The position numbers were made by a program, and so were the translations under genes. The notes under the pieces were generated by a model that had not been told where the DNA came from, did no database searches, and saw only the letters and a program-made list of their open reading frames with translations. Of a stretch of 53,923 nucleotides of DNA, positions 41,345-50,752 are shown in pieces. Position 1 is the stretch's first letter; the number at the start of each line of letters is the position of its first letter. The stretch is from an uncultured Rubrobacteraceae bacterium (lineage in GTDB: Bacteria; Actinomycetota; Rubrobacteria; Rubrobacterales; Rubrobacteraceae), in contig CADCUZ010000011.1 of NCBI GenBank assembly GCA_902806015.1, forward strand, positions 1-53,923, in the 5' to 3' direction.

Positions 41345-44300
41345 GTGCTAACGGCGATCTATATCAAGGGGTTCAAGACCTTCGCCCGGCCGGTCAGGAT
41401 GCCGCTGGAGGGTGGGATCACGGCGATAGTCGGCCCGAACGGGTCGGGCAAGAGCAACATCACGGACGCGGTGCTTTTCGCGTTGGGGGAGCAGAGCCCG
41501 GGCGTCTTGCGGGCCGGGGCGATGAGCGAGTTGATCTTCTCGGGCTCGGAGTCCCTATCTGCGGCTGGCGCCGCCGAGGTTACCTTGGTTTTCGACAATG
41601 CCCTGGGGGAGATCTCGCTCCCCTACGCGGAGGTCTCGATCACGCGCCGCATTTCCCGCGCGGGTGAGACGGAGTACAGGATCAACGGTTCCCGCTCCCG
41701 CCTGGCCGACGTGCGCGCCGTCGTCGGCGAGGCGGGCCTGGGGCGGCACAGCATCCTGCGCCAGGGCTCGGTGGACGCCATCGTCGCCGGCGGGGCCGCG
41801 GCCTGCCGCCTCGCCCTGGAGGAGGCGGCCGGGCTCGGCGTCTACCGCAGGCGGCGCCTCTCCGCGAGCCGTCGCCTGGAGCGGGCGGACGACCAGTTGG
41901 AGAACAGCCGCCAACTAGAGACGGAGTTAGGCAACCAGCTTCGCAGGATCCGGGCCGAAGCCGAGGCTGCCCGACGCTATAGGGAGCTTGAGTCGCGCTT
42001 CAGGGCGCTCTCCCTGGCCCACCTCTACCGGGTCGCAACCCGCGAGCTCACCGACCTGCGAGACCGGCTTCGCGACTGCGAGGCTCACGTTCGACGGTTG
42101 GAGGAGAGGGCGGCCGGCCTCCGCAACGAAGGGGAGGAGATAGAGGGACGCCTGCGCGACCTCGGTGCCCGCATCGGCGAGGCGGAGCGCCGCGCGGAGG
42201 GGCTTGAGGAGGTGAGCGAGGACCTTCGCACCGAAAACCTGCGCGCCGACCGGGCCCTCCTGCGGATAGAGTCCGACACGGGTCGCGAAGGCGAGCGTCG
42301 CCTGGTGCTCCGCCGGCTCCGGGAGGAGCTGCGCCGCACCTCCCGAAGCCTCGAAGAGTTCCGCGGGAGGGAGGGCGGCCTCAGGGCTGAGGCCGCCCGG
42401 AACTGCGCCAAGGCGGAAGAGCTGGCGCGGGCCGACCAACTCGCCGCCAGAAAGAGTTCCGTCTCCGAGAAGGAGCGGGCCCGCATCGCGGCCGAGGTGG
42501 ACAGGCTCCGCGCGAGGCTCTCCGGTCTCGATGCAGCGGCGAGTTGGCCGGACACCTCCGCGATGGTTCTCGCCCGGATGCGGTGCGCGGTGGAGGAGTT
42601 GCAGGGCCCACGGGAGCACCGGCCGGGCGAGGTGGTGCGAAGGCTCGGGGAGGATGTTTCGGAGGCGCTGGCCCGGACAGAGGCGCTCTTCGAGGAGGTT
42701 AGCCACAGGCGCGGGGGGCTGGCCGCGGCCGTAGGGAGGTCGGAGTCCAGGGTGCGGTCCCTGCGGGCGGCCGCCCCAGCGGGGAACGCTACGCGACTGT
42801 ACGAGGTGATGCGGGCCCGTCCCGGCTACGAGGCGGCCGTCGAGGCTGCGCTCGGGGAGCACGGCGCCGGCGTTCTTGCGGAGAACCTGGACGAGGGAAT
42901 GCGGATGCTCTCGAAGGCGGACCCGGTCGTCCTGAGGCTGGACGCGCAGGGCGTGCGGGCCGACGATCGCGCGCCCGGCAAGCCCCTCTCTGAGTGCGTC
43001 GAGATTTTCGACGAACGCTACGCCGGCGCCGTGGAGCGTCTGCTCGGCGGTATTTTCGTCGTGGAGCGCCCCGGCGACGGCGCTCACATGAACGGACACG
43101 TCGCCGTGACGACGGACGGCCTCCGCGTCACGCGCACCAGCGTCAGCCGCCCTCCCGGACAGGGGAACTTCGCCCGCGAGGCCCTCCTCGGAACGGAACT
43201 GGAACTCCTCGACTCGCTCAAAAACGGGCCCGGGGAGCTGCTCTACGACGCGCGGGGCACGATCCAGGCCGCCTCCGGGCGCCTGACCACGGTCTCCGAA
43301 GCCGTGGCCACGCTTCGCGGTCTCGCCGAACGGGTCCTGCGGGCCCGCTCCGCCCTCGACACCGAGGCCCGCCGCCGCCTGAACGCGGCCGAGACCTCGC
43401 ACCGCAAGCTACTGAACCGCCAGCGCGAGGCAGAGGGGATCACCGGCGATCTGTTCTCCGCCGAGCGCGACCTGTCTGCGGCGAAAAAAGCAGCCGGTTC
43501 CGACCAGGAAGCGGCGGCCACGGCCAACGCCGCCGCAGAATCGGCCAGGGCCGCCGCCCAGGACTCGGAGAGACGCCTGCGGTCACTTCGCGCGGTGATC
43601 TCCGATGGGGAAAAACGCGAGGCCGCCTTCCGGCGCAGGATGGAGAAAATCTCGGCAACCGCCCCCGAGGCGGCCTCGTCGCGCGACCTCGCTAGGAGGG
43701 TTACGGGTCTCTCCGCCGTCCTCCTCTCCGCGGTGCGCGAGCGCCGAAACGGCCTGCGGCGGACCCGGGCCGACATGTCGGAGTCCCACCGCCGGATATC
43801 CGAGGAGCGCTCGCACCTCTCGCGCCGGGCTGTCGAAACGGCGGGCGAGCTCGCCACCGCCCGCGCGGAGGCAGCCCGGTTCGCTGATGAGGTCGCCAGG
43901 GCGGAGGCCGCCGCCGCCGGGTCCGCCGAGGAAATACGGACCGAGTGGGGCAGCACCCTCGACTCTGCACGCCTGGAGTCAGAGAAGCACCCAGAAGGCA
44001 CCGACTGGGAGCGCCAGAAGCTCGCACGCCAACTCAAACGCTTCGGCGACGTCAACCTCCTCGCCCTCTCCCAACAACAAGAACTGCGCGAGCGCCACGG
44101 GTTCGTCGCCGCCCAACGCGCTGACGCCGAGGAGGCCACCGCCGAACTTAACCGCATAATACATTCGATTGATGGAGAGATCGAGGCGCGGTTCACCCGA
44201 ACGTTCGGCCGAGTCCGGGAGGCGTTCGGGGAGATAATGCCCCGCATGTTGCAGGGTGCTGCGGGGGTTCTGGAGCTTTCGGAGGAGGGGGTTGAGATCG

Positions 44301-44626
44301 GGCTCCGTCTCGGGCGGAGGGGTTGGAGGCCCCTGCGGGTGCTCTCCGGCGGGGAGCGGGCGCTGTTGGCGCTCTCTTTCCTGTTCAGCATCTTCTTGAG
44401 CCGCCCGACGGGTGGGTCGGGGGCGTTCTGCGTCCTGGACGAGGCCGAGGCGGCGCTCGACGACGTGAACCTGGCGCGTTTTCTCTCTGTGGTAGACTCT
44501 CACCGGTCTGGCGGCCAGTACCTGCTGGTCACCCACCAGAAGCGGACGATGGCCGCGGCGGACGTCCTGTACGGTGTCGTCCAGGACGCCTCCGGTGCCA
44601 CCACTGTCGTATCTAAACGTTTGTAG
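41345..44626 (+). CDS. smc: Chromosome segregation protein SMC
   Basis: 1093 residues; ATPase that compacts and segregates chromosomes with ScpA/ScpB. N-terminal head: IYIKGFKTFARPVRMPLEGG, Walker A VGPNGSGKSNITDAVLFALG, Q-loop region GRHSILRQGSVDAIVAG. Two long coiled coils flank a hinge near residues 490-640 (RPGYEAAVEAALGEHGAGVL, ECVEIFDERYAGAVERLLGG, VAVTTDGLRV). C-terminal head: signature VLSGGERALLALSFLFS and Walker B FCVLDEAEAALDD, then VTHQKRTMAAADVLYGV. Slightly shorter than the usual 1150-1190, from shorter coiled-coil arms. GTG 41345 appears leaderless. Followed by ftsY after 17 nt. Confidence 0.96.
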   Translation: MLTAIYIKGFKTFARPVRMPLEGGITAIVGPNGSGKSNITDAVLFALGEQSPGVLRAGAMSELIFSGSESLSAAGAAEVTLVFDNALGEISLPYAEVSITRRISRAGETEYRINGSRSRLADVRAVVGEAGLGRHSILRQGSVDAIVAGGAAACRLALEEAAGLGVYRRRRLSASRRLERADDQLENSRQLETELGNQLRRIRAEAEAARRYRELESRFRALSLAHLYRVATRELTDLRDRLRDCEAHVRRLEERAAGLRNEGEEIEGRLRDLGARIGEAERRAEGLEEVSEDLRTENLRADRALLRIESDTGREGERRLVLRRLREELRRTSRSLEEFRGREGGLRAEAARNCAKAEELARADQLAARKSSVSEKERARIAAEVDRLRARLSGLDAAASWPDTSAMVLARMRCAVEELQGPREHRPGEVVRRLGEDVSEALARTEALFEEVSHRRGGLAAAVGRSESRVRSLRAAAPAGNATRLYEVMRARPGYEAAVEAALGEHGAGVLAENLDEGMRMLSKADPVVLRLDAQGVRADDRAPGKPLSECVEIFDERYAGAVERLLGGIFVVERPGDGAHMNGHVAVTTDGLRVTRTSVSRPPGQGNFAREALLGTELELLDSLKNGPGELLYDARGTIQAASGRLTTVSEAVATLRGLAERVLRARSALDTEARRRLNAAETSHRKLLNRQREAEGITGDLFSAERDLSAAKKAAGSDQEAAATANAAAESARAAAQDSERRLRSLRAVISDGEKREAAFRRRMEKISATAPEAASSRDLARRVTGLSAVLLSAVRERRNGLRRTRADMSESHRRISEERSHLSRRAVETAGELATARAEAARFADEVARAEAAAAGSAEEIRTEWGSTLDSARLESEKHPEGTDWERQKLARQLKRFGDVNLLALSQQQELRERHGFVAAQRADAEEATAELNRIIHSIDGEIEARFTRTFGRVREAFGEIMPRMLQGAAGVLELSEEGVEIGLRLGRRGWRPLRVLSGGERALLALSFLFSIFLSRPTGGSGAFCVLDEAEAALDDVNLARFLSVVDSHRSGGQYLLVTHQKRTMAAADVLYGVVQDASGATTVVSKRL

Positions 44627-44643
44627 AGAGAGAGAAGTCGCCC

Positions 44644-45924
44644 GTGGCGCGCTCTTGGCGTAACTTTTTCAGAAGCAGCAACAAAGAACCCAAAGGCCAG
44701 AATCCCACCGAGACGGAGGCCCCGTCCGGGGCGGAGGATTCCGCGGATGGCGGCGCTCCCGGCACCGAGAACTTCGAACGGGGACCAGAGGCACCCGAAG
44801 ACCCTTCCGAAACCACCAAAACATCCTTTGAAGGATCGGAAACCTCCCGCGCAGAGACTGCACGCCAAGAGGCCGCGGAAACGGTGCCGGCCGAGCTTCC
44901 CCGGGAGGAGGCGCTGGAGATGGAGCAGTCCGTGCCGGAGGTCGTTGAGCTCCTACCAGAACCGACCGCCGTCAGAGAGGTGCCGGACACCGAGGCGGTT
45001 ACGGAGGAGCAGCAGGCGGCCGGGTGGTTCGGGCGGTTGCGACGTGGTCTGGCGCGGAGCCGGGAATCCTTCGTTGGTCAGCTCAACGCGGCCGTCGCGG
45101 AGTTCAAGGACGCCGAGGACGAGGAGTTCTGGGAGAGGGTGGAGGAAATTTTGGTTTCCTCGGACGTCGGGGTGCCGACGACCGCCAAGCTGGTGGCGGA
45201 GCTCGAGGAGGAGGCGTTGCGCAAAAATATCACTAGTGGCGCCGAGCTCAAGAGGCTCATGGTCGAGCACGCCACGAGGACGTTGGAAGGCCCGGTCGAG
45301 CTCGACGTGTCGCACAAGCCGACCGTGATCCTGATGGTCGGCGTCAACGGCACCGGGAAGACTACCACCATCGGCAAGCTCTCCCGCTTCCTGCCGGGCA
45401 CGACGATGTTCGCGGCCGGGGACACTTTCAGGGCGGCCGCCATCGAGCAGCTCCAGCAATGGGGCGAGAGGACGGGGACGCCGGTCATAGCGCGGGAGCG
45501 CGGGGCCGACGCCGCGGCCGTAGCGCACGACTCGATCCAGGCGGCGAAGCGCGAGGGTGCCGACGTCTTGCTTATAGATACCGCGGGCAGGCTGCACACC
45601 AAGGTCAACCTTATGGCGGAGCTGGACAAGGTGCACCGCGTGATCGGGCGCCAGATGCCCGGCGCGCCCCACGAGGTATTGATGACCGTGGACGCCACGA
45701 CGGGGCAAAACGGCCTGCGGCAGGCGAAGATGTTCCAGGAGGTCGCCGGGCTGACCGGTATCATCCTGACCAAGCTCGACGGAACGGCCAAGGGCGGCAT
45801 CGCCCTCGCCATCGCCAATGAGGTCGGGGTGCCGATAAAGCTGGTGTCCGTCGGGGAGAAGGTGGAGGACCTGCACCCCTTCGACGCCAGGGAGTTCGCG
45901 GAAGCATTGTTTGGAGATCTCTAA
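44644..45924 (+). CDS. ftsY: Signal recognition particle receptor FtsY
   Basis: GTPase that docks SRP-ribosome complexes at the membrane. 426 residues from GTG 44644. A basic start (ARSWRNFFRSSNKEPKGQ) is followed by about 100 acidic, Pro-rich residues (A domain), then the N domain (WFGRLRRGLARSRESFVG) and GTPase G domain: GVNGTGKTTTIGKLSRFL (G1), AGDTFRAAAIEQLQQWG, LLIDTAGRLHTKVNLMAEL, TKLDGTAKGGIALAIA. Ends at the base before ffh starts. Confidence 0.97.
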   Translation: MARSWRNFFRSSNKEPKGQNPTETEAPSGAEDSADGGAPGTENFERGPEAPEDPSETTKTSFEGSETSRAETARQEAAETVPAELPREEALEMEQSVPEVVELLPEPTAVREVPDTEAVTEEQQAAGWFGRLRRGLARSRESFVGQLNAAVAEFKDAEDEEFWERVEEILVSSDVGVPTTAKLVAELEEEALRKNITSGAELKRLMVEHATRTLEGPVELDVSHKPTVILMVGVNGTGKTTTIGKLSRFLPGTTMFAAGDTFRAAAIEQLQQWGERTGTPVIARERGADAAAVAHDSIQAAKREGADVLLIDTAGRLHTKVNLMAELDKVHRVIGRQMPGAPHEVLMTVDATTGQNGLRQAKMFQEVAGLTGIILTKLDGTAKGGIALAIANEVGVPIKLVSVGEKVEDLHPFDAREFAEALFGDL

Positions 45925-47256
45925 ATGTTCGATACCCTAAGCGAAAGGCTCAACAAGGCGCTGGATGGGGTCCGCGGCAGCGGCAACCTCACCGAGGACC
46001 AGGTAAAGAAGGTTACGCGCGAGATCCGGCTCGCACTGCTCGAGGCGGACGTGAACTACGGCGTCGTCAAGGAGTTCGTCTCCAACGTCCGGGAGCGGGC
46101 GACGGGGTCGGATGTTTCCAAGGCGCTCAGCCCGGGCCAGCAGGTCGTCAAGATCGTCAACGAGGAGCTGGCCAACCTCATGGGCGGCACCTCTCACAAG
46201 CTCTCCTTCGCCTCCCGGCCGCCGACGGTAGTTATGCTCGCGGGCCTCAACGGGCACGGCAAGACCACGACGGCCGGCAAGCTGGCGCTCTTCGTGCGGA
46301 AGCTCGGGAAAAACCCTTACCTCGTGGCCTGCGACACGTACCGGCCCGCGGCCATAGACCAGTTGCAGCAGATCGGGCGCGAGCTCTCCGTGCCGGTCTA
46401 CACGGAAGGGACTGGGCCTAAGCCCGAGGAGATCGCCGAGCGTGGCATCAAGGAGGCGAGGGAAGGCGGCTACGACTTCGTAGTCGTGGACACGGCGGGC
46501 CGGCAGGTGGTGGACATGGAAATGATGGAGGAGATCAGGCGCGTCCGGAGCGCCTCTAGGCCGCACTCCGTCCTTCTGGTCCTCGATGTGGTCACTGGCC
46601 AGAACGCCGTTGAGGTCGCGCAGGCCTTTAAGGAGTACGCCGACTTCGACGGGATGGTCCTGACCAAGCTCGACGGCGACGCACGCGGGGGGGCCGCGCT
46701 CTCGGTGGTCTCCGTGACGGACCGGCCGATTAGGTTCGCCTCCGAGGGCGAGAAGATGGGAGAGTTCGACTACTTCTACCCGGATCGGATGGCCGGGCGC
46801 ATCCTCGGGATGGGCGACGTGATGACGCTCATCGAAAAAGCCGAGCAGCAGATGGACCGGGAGGAGGCCCAGGCCGACGCGCAGCGCCTGATGAGCGGAA
46901 AATTCACCTTTGAGGACTTCCTCAAGCAGATGCAGATGATCAAGCGTATGGGCCCCATATCGGGCCTGCTGGGTATGATCCCTGGCCTCGGCAAGCAGCT
47001 CAAAGGTGTCGAGATAGACGACGGCCAGCTCGCGAGGGTCGAGGCCATGGTAACCTCCATGACCGTCAAGGAGCGCCGGAACCCCAAGCTGTTGCAGAAT
47101 CCGAGCCGGGCGCGTAGGATCGCGCGTGGCTCCGGCGCGACCCAACAGGACGTGCAGAAGCTCGTCAAGCAGTTCGGCGAGATGCAGAAGATGATGCGCC
47201 AGATGGGCAAGGGCGGCGGGATGCCAAAGATACCCGGTGTGCCCGGACGCAGATAA
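45925..47256 (+). CDS. ffh: Signal recognition particle protein Ffh
   Basis: Binds signal peptides and 4.5S RNA. 443 residues from ATG 45925, directly after the ftsY stop. NG domain: [19 protein letters not shown] (Ser replaced by His in the usual GSGKT), [52 protein letters not shown] domain from about residue 300: [20 protein letters not shown], the RNA-binding [11 protein letters not shown], and the Met-rich end [20 protein letters not shown]. No 4.5S RNA gene is visible in this window. Confidence 0.97.
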   Translation: MFDTLSERLNKALDGVRGSGNLTEDQVKKVTREIRLALLEADVNYGVVKEFVSNVRERATGSDVSKALSPGQQVVKIVNEELANLMGGTSHKLSFASRPPTVVMLAGLNGHGKTTTAGKLALFVRKLGKNPYLVACDTYRPAAIDQLQQIGRELSVPVYTEGTGPKPEEIAERGIKEAREGGYDFVVVDTAGRQVVDMEMMEEIRRVRSASRPHSVLLVLDVVTGQNAVEVAQAFKEYADFDGMVLTKLDGDARGGAALSVVSVTDRPIRFASEGEKMGEFDYFYPDRMAGRILGMGDVMTLIEKAEQQMDREEAQADAQRLMSGKFTFEDFLKQMQMIKRMGPISGLLGMIPGLGKQLKGVEIDDGQLARVEAMVTSMTVKERRNPKLLQNPSRARRIARGSGATQQDVQKLVKQFGEMQKMMRQMGKGGGMPKIPGVPGRR

Positions 47257-47278
47257 CACAATCCGAGAGGAGACACGT

Positions 47279-47521
47279 ATGGCGGTAAAGATCAGGCTCG
47301 CAAGACACGGCTCTAAGGGGAACCCCTTCTACCGGATAGTGGTCGCCGATGCGCGCAGCCCGCGCGACGGGGCGTTCATAGACAGGATCGGCACCTACGA
47401 CCCGCAGTCCGAGCCGTCGGACATAAAGGTGGACGCCGAGAAGGCGAAGGCCTGGATCGGCAAGGGCGCCCAGCCCACCGACCAAGTCCGCAACCTGCTG
47501 AAGATCTCCGGCGTCCTCTAG
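47279..47521 (+). CDS. rpsP: 30S ribosomal protein S16
   Basis: 80 residues from ATG 47279 behind GAGAGGAGAC. N-terminus [20 protein letters not shown] is diagnostic; also [18 protein letters not shown] and a shortened C-terminus ([16 protein letters not shown]). The order ffh-rpsP-KH-rimM-trmD-rplS is the classical one. Confidence 0.97.
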   Translation: MAVKIRLARHGSKGNPFYRIVVADARSPRDGAFIDRIGTYDPQSEPSDIKVDAEKAKAWIGKGAQPTDQVRNLLKISGVL

Positions 47522-47527
47522 CCGGCC

Positions 47528-47767
47528 GTGGAACCACTGAAGAACCTTCTGCTCCTCCTGGTGCGCCCGATAGTGGACGAGCCGGAGCGGGTGGAGGTCG
47601 CCGCCACGGAGTCCGAGAACCGGGTCGACCTAGAGCTCACCGTGGCGCCGGACGACGTAGGCAAGGTCATTGGCCGCGGAGGGCGCACGATCCGGGCGAT
47701 TCGGACGGTCGTCAAGGCCGCCTCGGTGAAGGTCGACAAGCGGGTGAACGTGGAGATTGCGGACTAG
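47528..47767 (+). CDS. khpA: KH-domain RNA-binding protein (KhpA/YlqC family)
   Basis: 79 residues from GTG 47528, six nt after rpsP. Single KH domain with the GxxG loop in DVGKVIGRGGRTIRAIRTVV. KhpA pairs with KhpB (not in this window) to bind mRNA and tRNA-like RNAs and influences cell division in some bacteria. Its position between rpsP and rimM is typical. Confidence 0.94.
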   Translation: MEPLKNLLLLLVRPIVDEPERVEVAATESENRVDLELTVAPDDVGKVIGRGGRTIRAIRTVVKAASVKVDKRVNVEIAD

Positions 47768-47772
47768 GCCCT

Positions 47773-48261
47773 GTGGACGAGCTCCCCGACCCGGTGACCA
47801 TCGGGGTCGTAGTCGGACCCCATGGCGTGCGTGGCACCGTAAGGGTGCGGCCTTTTGGCCCGGGCAACCACCTGCGCAAAAGCGTCTCACCGTTGGTGGC
47901 CGGCGTCCGACGCACCATCCGCCATTCACGCCTCACCCCGAAAGGGTTCCTCCTGGACCTCGAAGGCGTCAGCGGCCGCCCAGCGGCGGCCGGGTTGAAA
48001 GGCGTGCCCCTCCTCCTCGACAGGTCCGAGCTCGGCAGCCCTGAGGAGGGCGAGGTTTACGTGGGCGACCTCGTCGGTTTGACGGCAACAGATGGGGCCG
48101 GGCATCGGGTGGGCGAGGTGAAGGAGACCTTCGAGACCGCGGCCCATGAGGTGCTCGTGATCCGGATCGACGGGGAGGACGTGCTCGTCCCCTTCACCAT
48201 GCAACACGTCCCCGGCCTGGATCTCGAGGCCGGGCGGTTGGTAGTGCGCCTGCCGGGGTAG
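47773..48261 (+). CDS. rimM: Ribosome maturation factor RimM
   Basis: 162 residues from GTG 47773. N-terminal RimM domain (TIGVVVGPHGVRGTVRVRPF) binds S19 during 30S head assembly, and the C-terminal PRC-barrel starts near residue 90 (VYVGDLVGLTATDGAGHRVG) and ends EDVLVPFTMQHVPGLDLEAG. The family's usual YxxDL/PhPhP sites are mostly kept. trmD follows after 4 nt. Confidence 0.94.
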   Translation: MDELPDPVTIGVVVGPHGVRGTVRVRPFGPGNHLRKSVSPLVAGVRRTIRHSRLTPKGFLLDLEGVSGRPAAAGLKGVPLLLDRSELGSPEEGEVYVGDLVGLTATDGAGHRVGEVKETFETAAHEVLVIRIDGEDVLVPFTMQHVPGLDLEAGRLVVRLPG

Positions 48262-48265
48262 AGTC

Positions 48266-48958
48266 CTGAAGAGCATCGACGTTTTCTGCGTCTTCCCAGA
48301 GGCCGTCGACGCCGCCCTGCGCGTCGGCGTGGTTGGCCGCGCCATAGAGCGGGGCGTGGTCGGGTACCGCAGCTTCGACCTTAAGGACTTCTCCCTGAGC
48401 GGCAGGATCGACGACATGCCCTATGGCGGCGGTGCCGGCATGGTCGTGCGGGTGGACGTCGTCGCCCGCGCATTCGAGGAGGCCTACGGCGTCCCGGCCA
48501 GGGAGGTCCGCAACGGGCGGCGGGTGGTGCTCACGGAGCCCGCGGGGCGCCCGCTCGCGCAGGGGTACGTCGAGGAGGTGGCCGCCGGGTCGGACCTGAC
48601 GGTCGTCTGCGGGCGGTACGGGGGCGTCGACGAGCGGGTCTGGACGCGGCTCTCTACGGAGGCCGTGTCCCTCGGGGATTTCGTCTTGTCCGGCGGGGAG
48701 ATAGTGGCCGCCGCGCTCGCGGATGCCGTGGTCCGGCGTCTGGATGGGGTGCTTGGCAACGCCGAGAGTTTGATCGGGGAGTCGTTCTCTGGGGAGGGCG
48801 TGGTGGGGCCGCCGATGTACACGCGGCCGGCCACGTGGGATGGAGAGGAGGTACCCAGCGTGCTATTATCCGGCAATCATGCGGAGATCCGCGCTTGGCG
48901 CGAGCGGGAGTCGCTCGGCAGGGCGCGGGCGGGGGGGACCGGTCGCCGGTCCCCGTGA
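48266..48958 (+). CDS. trmD: tRNA (guanine-37-N1)-methyltransferase TrmD, probable CTG start
   Basis: Methylates G37 next to the anticodon, preventing frameshifting. From CTG 48266 it has 230 residues and the conserved opening [20 protein letters not shown]. The first ATG/GTG/TTG in frame (GTG 48329) would remove this first strand and the conserved Phe-Pro-Glu. Trefoil-knot SAM site: [50 protein letters not shown]-terminal: [24 protein letters not shown] at 48255-48258 is a possible weak ribosome site 7 nt upstream. Followed by rplS. Confidence 0.94.
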   Translation: MKSIDVFCVFPEAVDAALRVGVVGRAIERGVVGYRSFDLKDFSLSGRIDDMPYGGGAGMVVRVDVVARAFEEAYGVPAREVRNGRRVVLTEPAGRPLAQGYVEEVAAGSDLTVVCGRYGGVDERVWTRLSTEAVSLGDFVLSGGEIVAAALADAVVRRLDGVLGNAESLIGESFSGEGVVGPPMYTRPATWDGEEVPSVLLSGNHAEIRAWRERESLGRARAGGTGRRSP

Positions 48959-48993
48959 CCATTCGCAGGGACACCCACGAGAGGAGAACACCG

Positions 48994-49320
48994 ATGATAA
49001 CGAACGAGAACTTGCAGCAACGGGACGTCGTCTTCAAGCCGGGCGACACGGTGAAGGTGCATTACCGCGTGGTGGAGGGCAGCCGCGAGAGGGTCCAGGT
49101 CTTCGAAGGCCTCTGTATCGCCCGCAAGGGCGGCGGCATCGACGAGACGTTCACGGTCCGGAAAAACTCTTTCGGGGTGCACGTCGAGAGGATCTTCCCC
49201 CTCTACTCCCCGAAGATCGCCCACATAGAGGTCTCCCGCCGGGGAGCCGTGCGCCGCGCGAAGCTCTACTACATCCGCGAAAAGGTGGGCAAGAAGGCAC
49301 GCGTGAAGAAAGCCCGCTAG
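48994..49320 (+). CDS. rplS: 50S ribosomal protein L19
   Basis: 108 residues from ATG 48994 behind GAGAGGAGAAC; longer open frames upstream belong to trmD's region. Core motifs: [72 protein letters not shown]. Confidence 0.96.
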   Translation: MITNENLQQRDVVFKPGDTVKVHYRVVEGSRERVQVFEGLCIARKGGGIDETFTVRKNSFGVHVERIFPLYSPKIAHIEVSRRGAVRRAKLYYIREKVGKKARVKKAR

Positions 49321-49333
49321 GGTCGGCCCCGCC

Positions 49334-49960
49334 GTGCCGCCCGCCCGAGGCGCGGTGCGCCGCCCCGACACGGCCTCCCTCTACGCCTTCGATGCGGCCT
49401 GGACGCTCGAACGCGGCGGCCCGCTCGCCGGCGCGGACGAGGCGGGTCGTGGCGCCCTGGCCGGTCCGCTCGTCGCCGCGGCAGTGGTGCTGGGCGAGAT
49501 GCACCTCTCGGAGGTCAACGACTCCAAGGCGCTCGGCATGGCATGCCGGGAGAGGGTGTACGCCGAGGTCCTCCGCCGTGCCGAGGCCGTCTCGGTAGTG
49601 GCGTTCCCGGCGTGGTGGATCGACCGCCACGGCGTCGGCCGGGCCAACCGTGCGGCCCTGGTGCGGGCCGTCGAAGTCCTCAGGCCGCTCGCCGGTTGCG
49701 CCCTCGCCGACGGGAACCTGCGGCTTGGCCCGAACATCGAGTGCCTGCCCCGGGCCGACGCCAAAAGCGCCGCGGTCGCCGCGGCGAGCGTGGTCGCCAA
49801 GGTCCTGCGCGACGGCGCGATGCGCGAACTGGCCGGCACGCACGCCGCCTACGGTTTCGACAAGCATGCCGGCTACGGAACCCCCGCCCACCGGGACGCG
49901 CTCGCCCGCCTCGGACCGTGCCGGGTCCACCGCCTCAGCTACGCCGGGGTCGCAAGCTGA
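49334..49960 (+). CDS. rnhB: Ribonuclease HII
   Basis: Removes RNA from RNA-DNA hybrids, including single misincorporated ribonucleotides. 208 residues from GTG 49334. Active-site acids: GADEAGRGALAGPLVAAAVV (Asp-Glu) and ALADGNLRLG plus SAAVAAASVVAKVLRD; VNDSKALGMACRE and GFDKHAGYGTPAHRDAL are also typical. The last genes of the ancestral block are here; a GTPase gene (rbgA) that lies between rplS and rnhB in Bacillus is absent, as is a signal peptidase gene. Confidence 0.95.
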   Translation: MPPARGAVRRPDTASLYAFDAAWTLERGGPLAGADEAGRGALAGPLVAAAVVLGEMHLSEVNDSKALGMACRERVYAEVLRRAEAVSVVAFPAWWIDRHGVGRANRAALVRAVEVLRPLAGCALADGNLRLGPNIECLPRADAKSAAVAAASVVAKVLRDGAMRELAGTHAAYGFDKHAGYGTPAHRDALARLGPCRVHRLSYAGVAS

Positions 49961-50205
49961 ACATCCGCTCCAAAGGCGTGCGCGGGGAGGAGCGCGCGCC
50001 GCTTTCTGGAGGATCGCGGTTACACCGTCGTGGACCAGAACTACCGCACCCGCCATGGCGAGCTCGACTTCGTCGTCCGCAATGACGGAACCCTGGTGGT
50101 GGTCGAGGTCGAGCTCCGCCGCGGCACGGGCTTCGGCGACCCGCTTGAGGCCGTAAATTTACGCAAACAGCGGGGGTGTGTTGGTAGGCGGGGTGGTGGG
50201 CTGAT
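49957..50205 (+). pseudogene. YraN/UPF0102 nuclease-like gene, frameshifted
   Basis: Normally about 115-125 residues, restriction-endonuclease-like fold. The start appears to be CTG 49957, overlapping the rnhB stop as CTGA (LNIRSKGVRGEERA, matching the usual N-terminus). The frame then breaks near 49996-50000; the rest continues in another frame as FLEDRGYTVVDQNYRTRHGE, LDFVVRNDGTLVVVEVELRR and GFGDPLEAVNLRKQR. Between GCG and TTT there are 4 nt where a multiple of 3 is needed. After RKQR the homology stops and comM-like sequence begins too soon, so the 3' end is deleted as well. Confidence 0.82.
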
Positions 50206-50752
50206 GGTTCGGGATCGACGCGCCGCCGGTCGAGGTCGACGTGAGCGCGGGGTTGCCGGGTTTCGCGATCGTAGGCCTGCCAGACGCGTCGGTAGAGGGG
50301 GTCTGAGAGAGGGTCCGGGTCGCCATCTCCAACAGCGGCTACAAGTTCCCTACCAAGAAGGTGATCGTCACCCTCGCGCCGGCCAACCTCCGGAAGGTGG
50401 GGGCCCCCTTCGACCTGGCGATGGCGCTCGACATCCTAGCGGCGTCGGGTGGTCTGCCCTTCACGAGCTTGGAAGACGTCGAGGTAGTAGGGGAGCTCCC
50501 GCACGACGGTGGCTGCGCGGGGTTCGGGGCGCCCTCTGCATGACCGAGGCTGACAATCTGGGCGGGTTGGGGCGCCTGGTGTTGCCCGAGATGAACGCCC
50601 GTGAGGCGGCTGCCTCCAGCGAGATCGAGGCATACAGGGCAGGCGGGCTTCGTGAGGCGGTGGCGTTTCTCGCGTCCGGGGGAGGAGTGGAACCGGGCAG
50701 ACCCCCGTCGGAGAACGGGCACGAGCCGGAGGTCGAGTTGGCTGTCGTCTAG
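50206..50752 (+). pseudogene. ComM (YifB, Mg-chelatase-like AAA ATPase) N-terminal remnant
   Basis: ComM helps branch migration during natural transformation; intact proteins are about 500 residues. Here only the N-terminal lobe is left: PPVEVDVSAGLPGFAIVGLP, then an in-frame TGA (50308-50310), then RVRVAISNSGYKFPTKKVIV, TLAPANLRKVGAPFDLAMAL and DILAASGGLPF. A frameshift follows, with the next piece (LGGLGRLVLPEMNAREAA, GGLREAVAFLA) in another frame ending at 50752. The Walker A/B ATPase part is gone. Stop codon, frameshift and large 3' deletion together show real decay. Confidence 0.88.

Noticed and set aside
44627..47278. Search for the 4.5S SRP RNA gene near ftsY/ffh
   Set aside because: The conserved SRP loop sequence with GGAAGGAAGCA-type core is not present; genes are too tightly packed to hold it.
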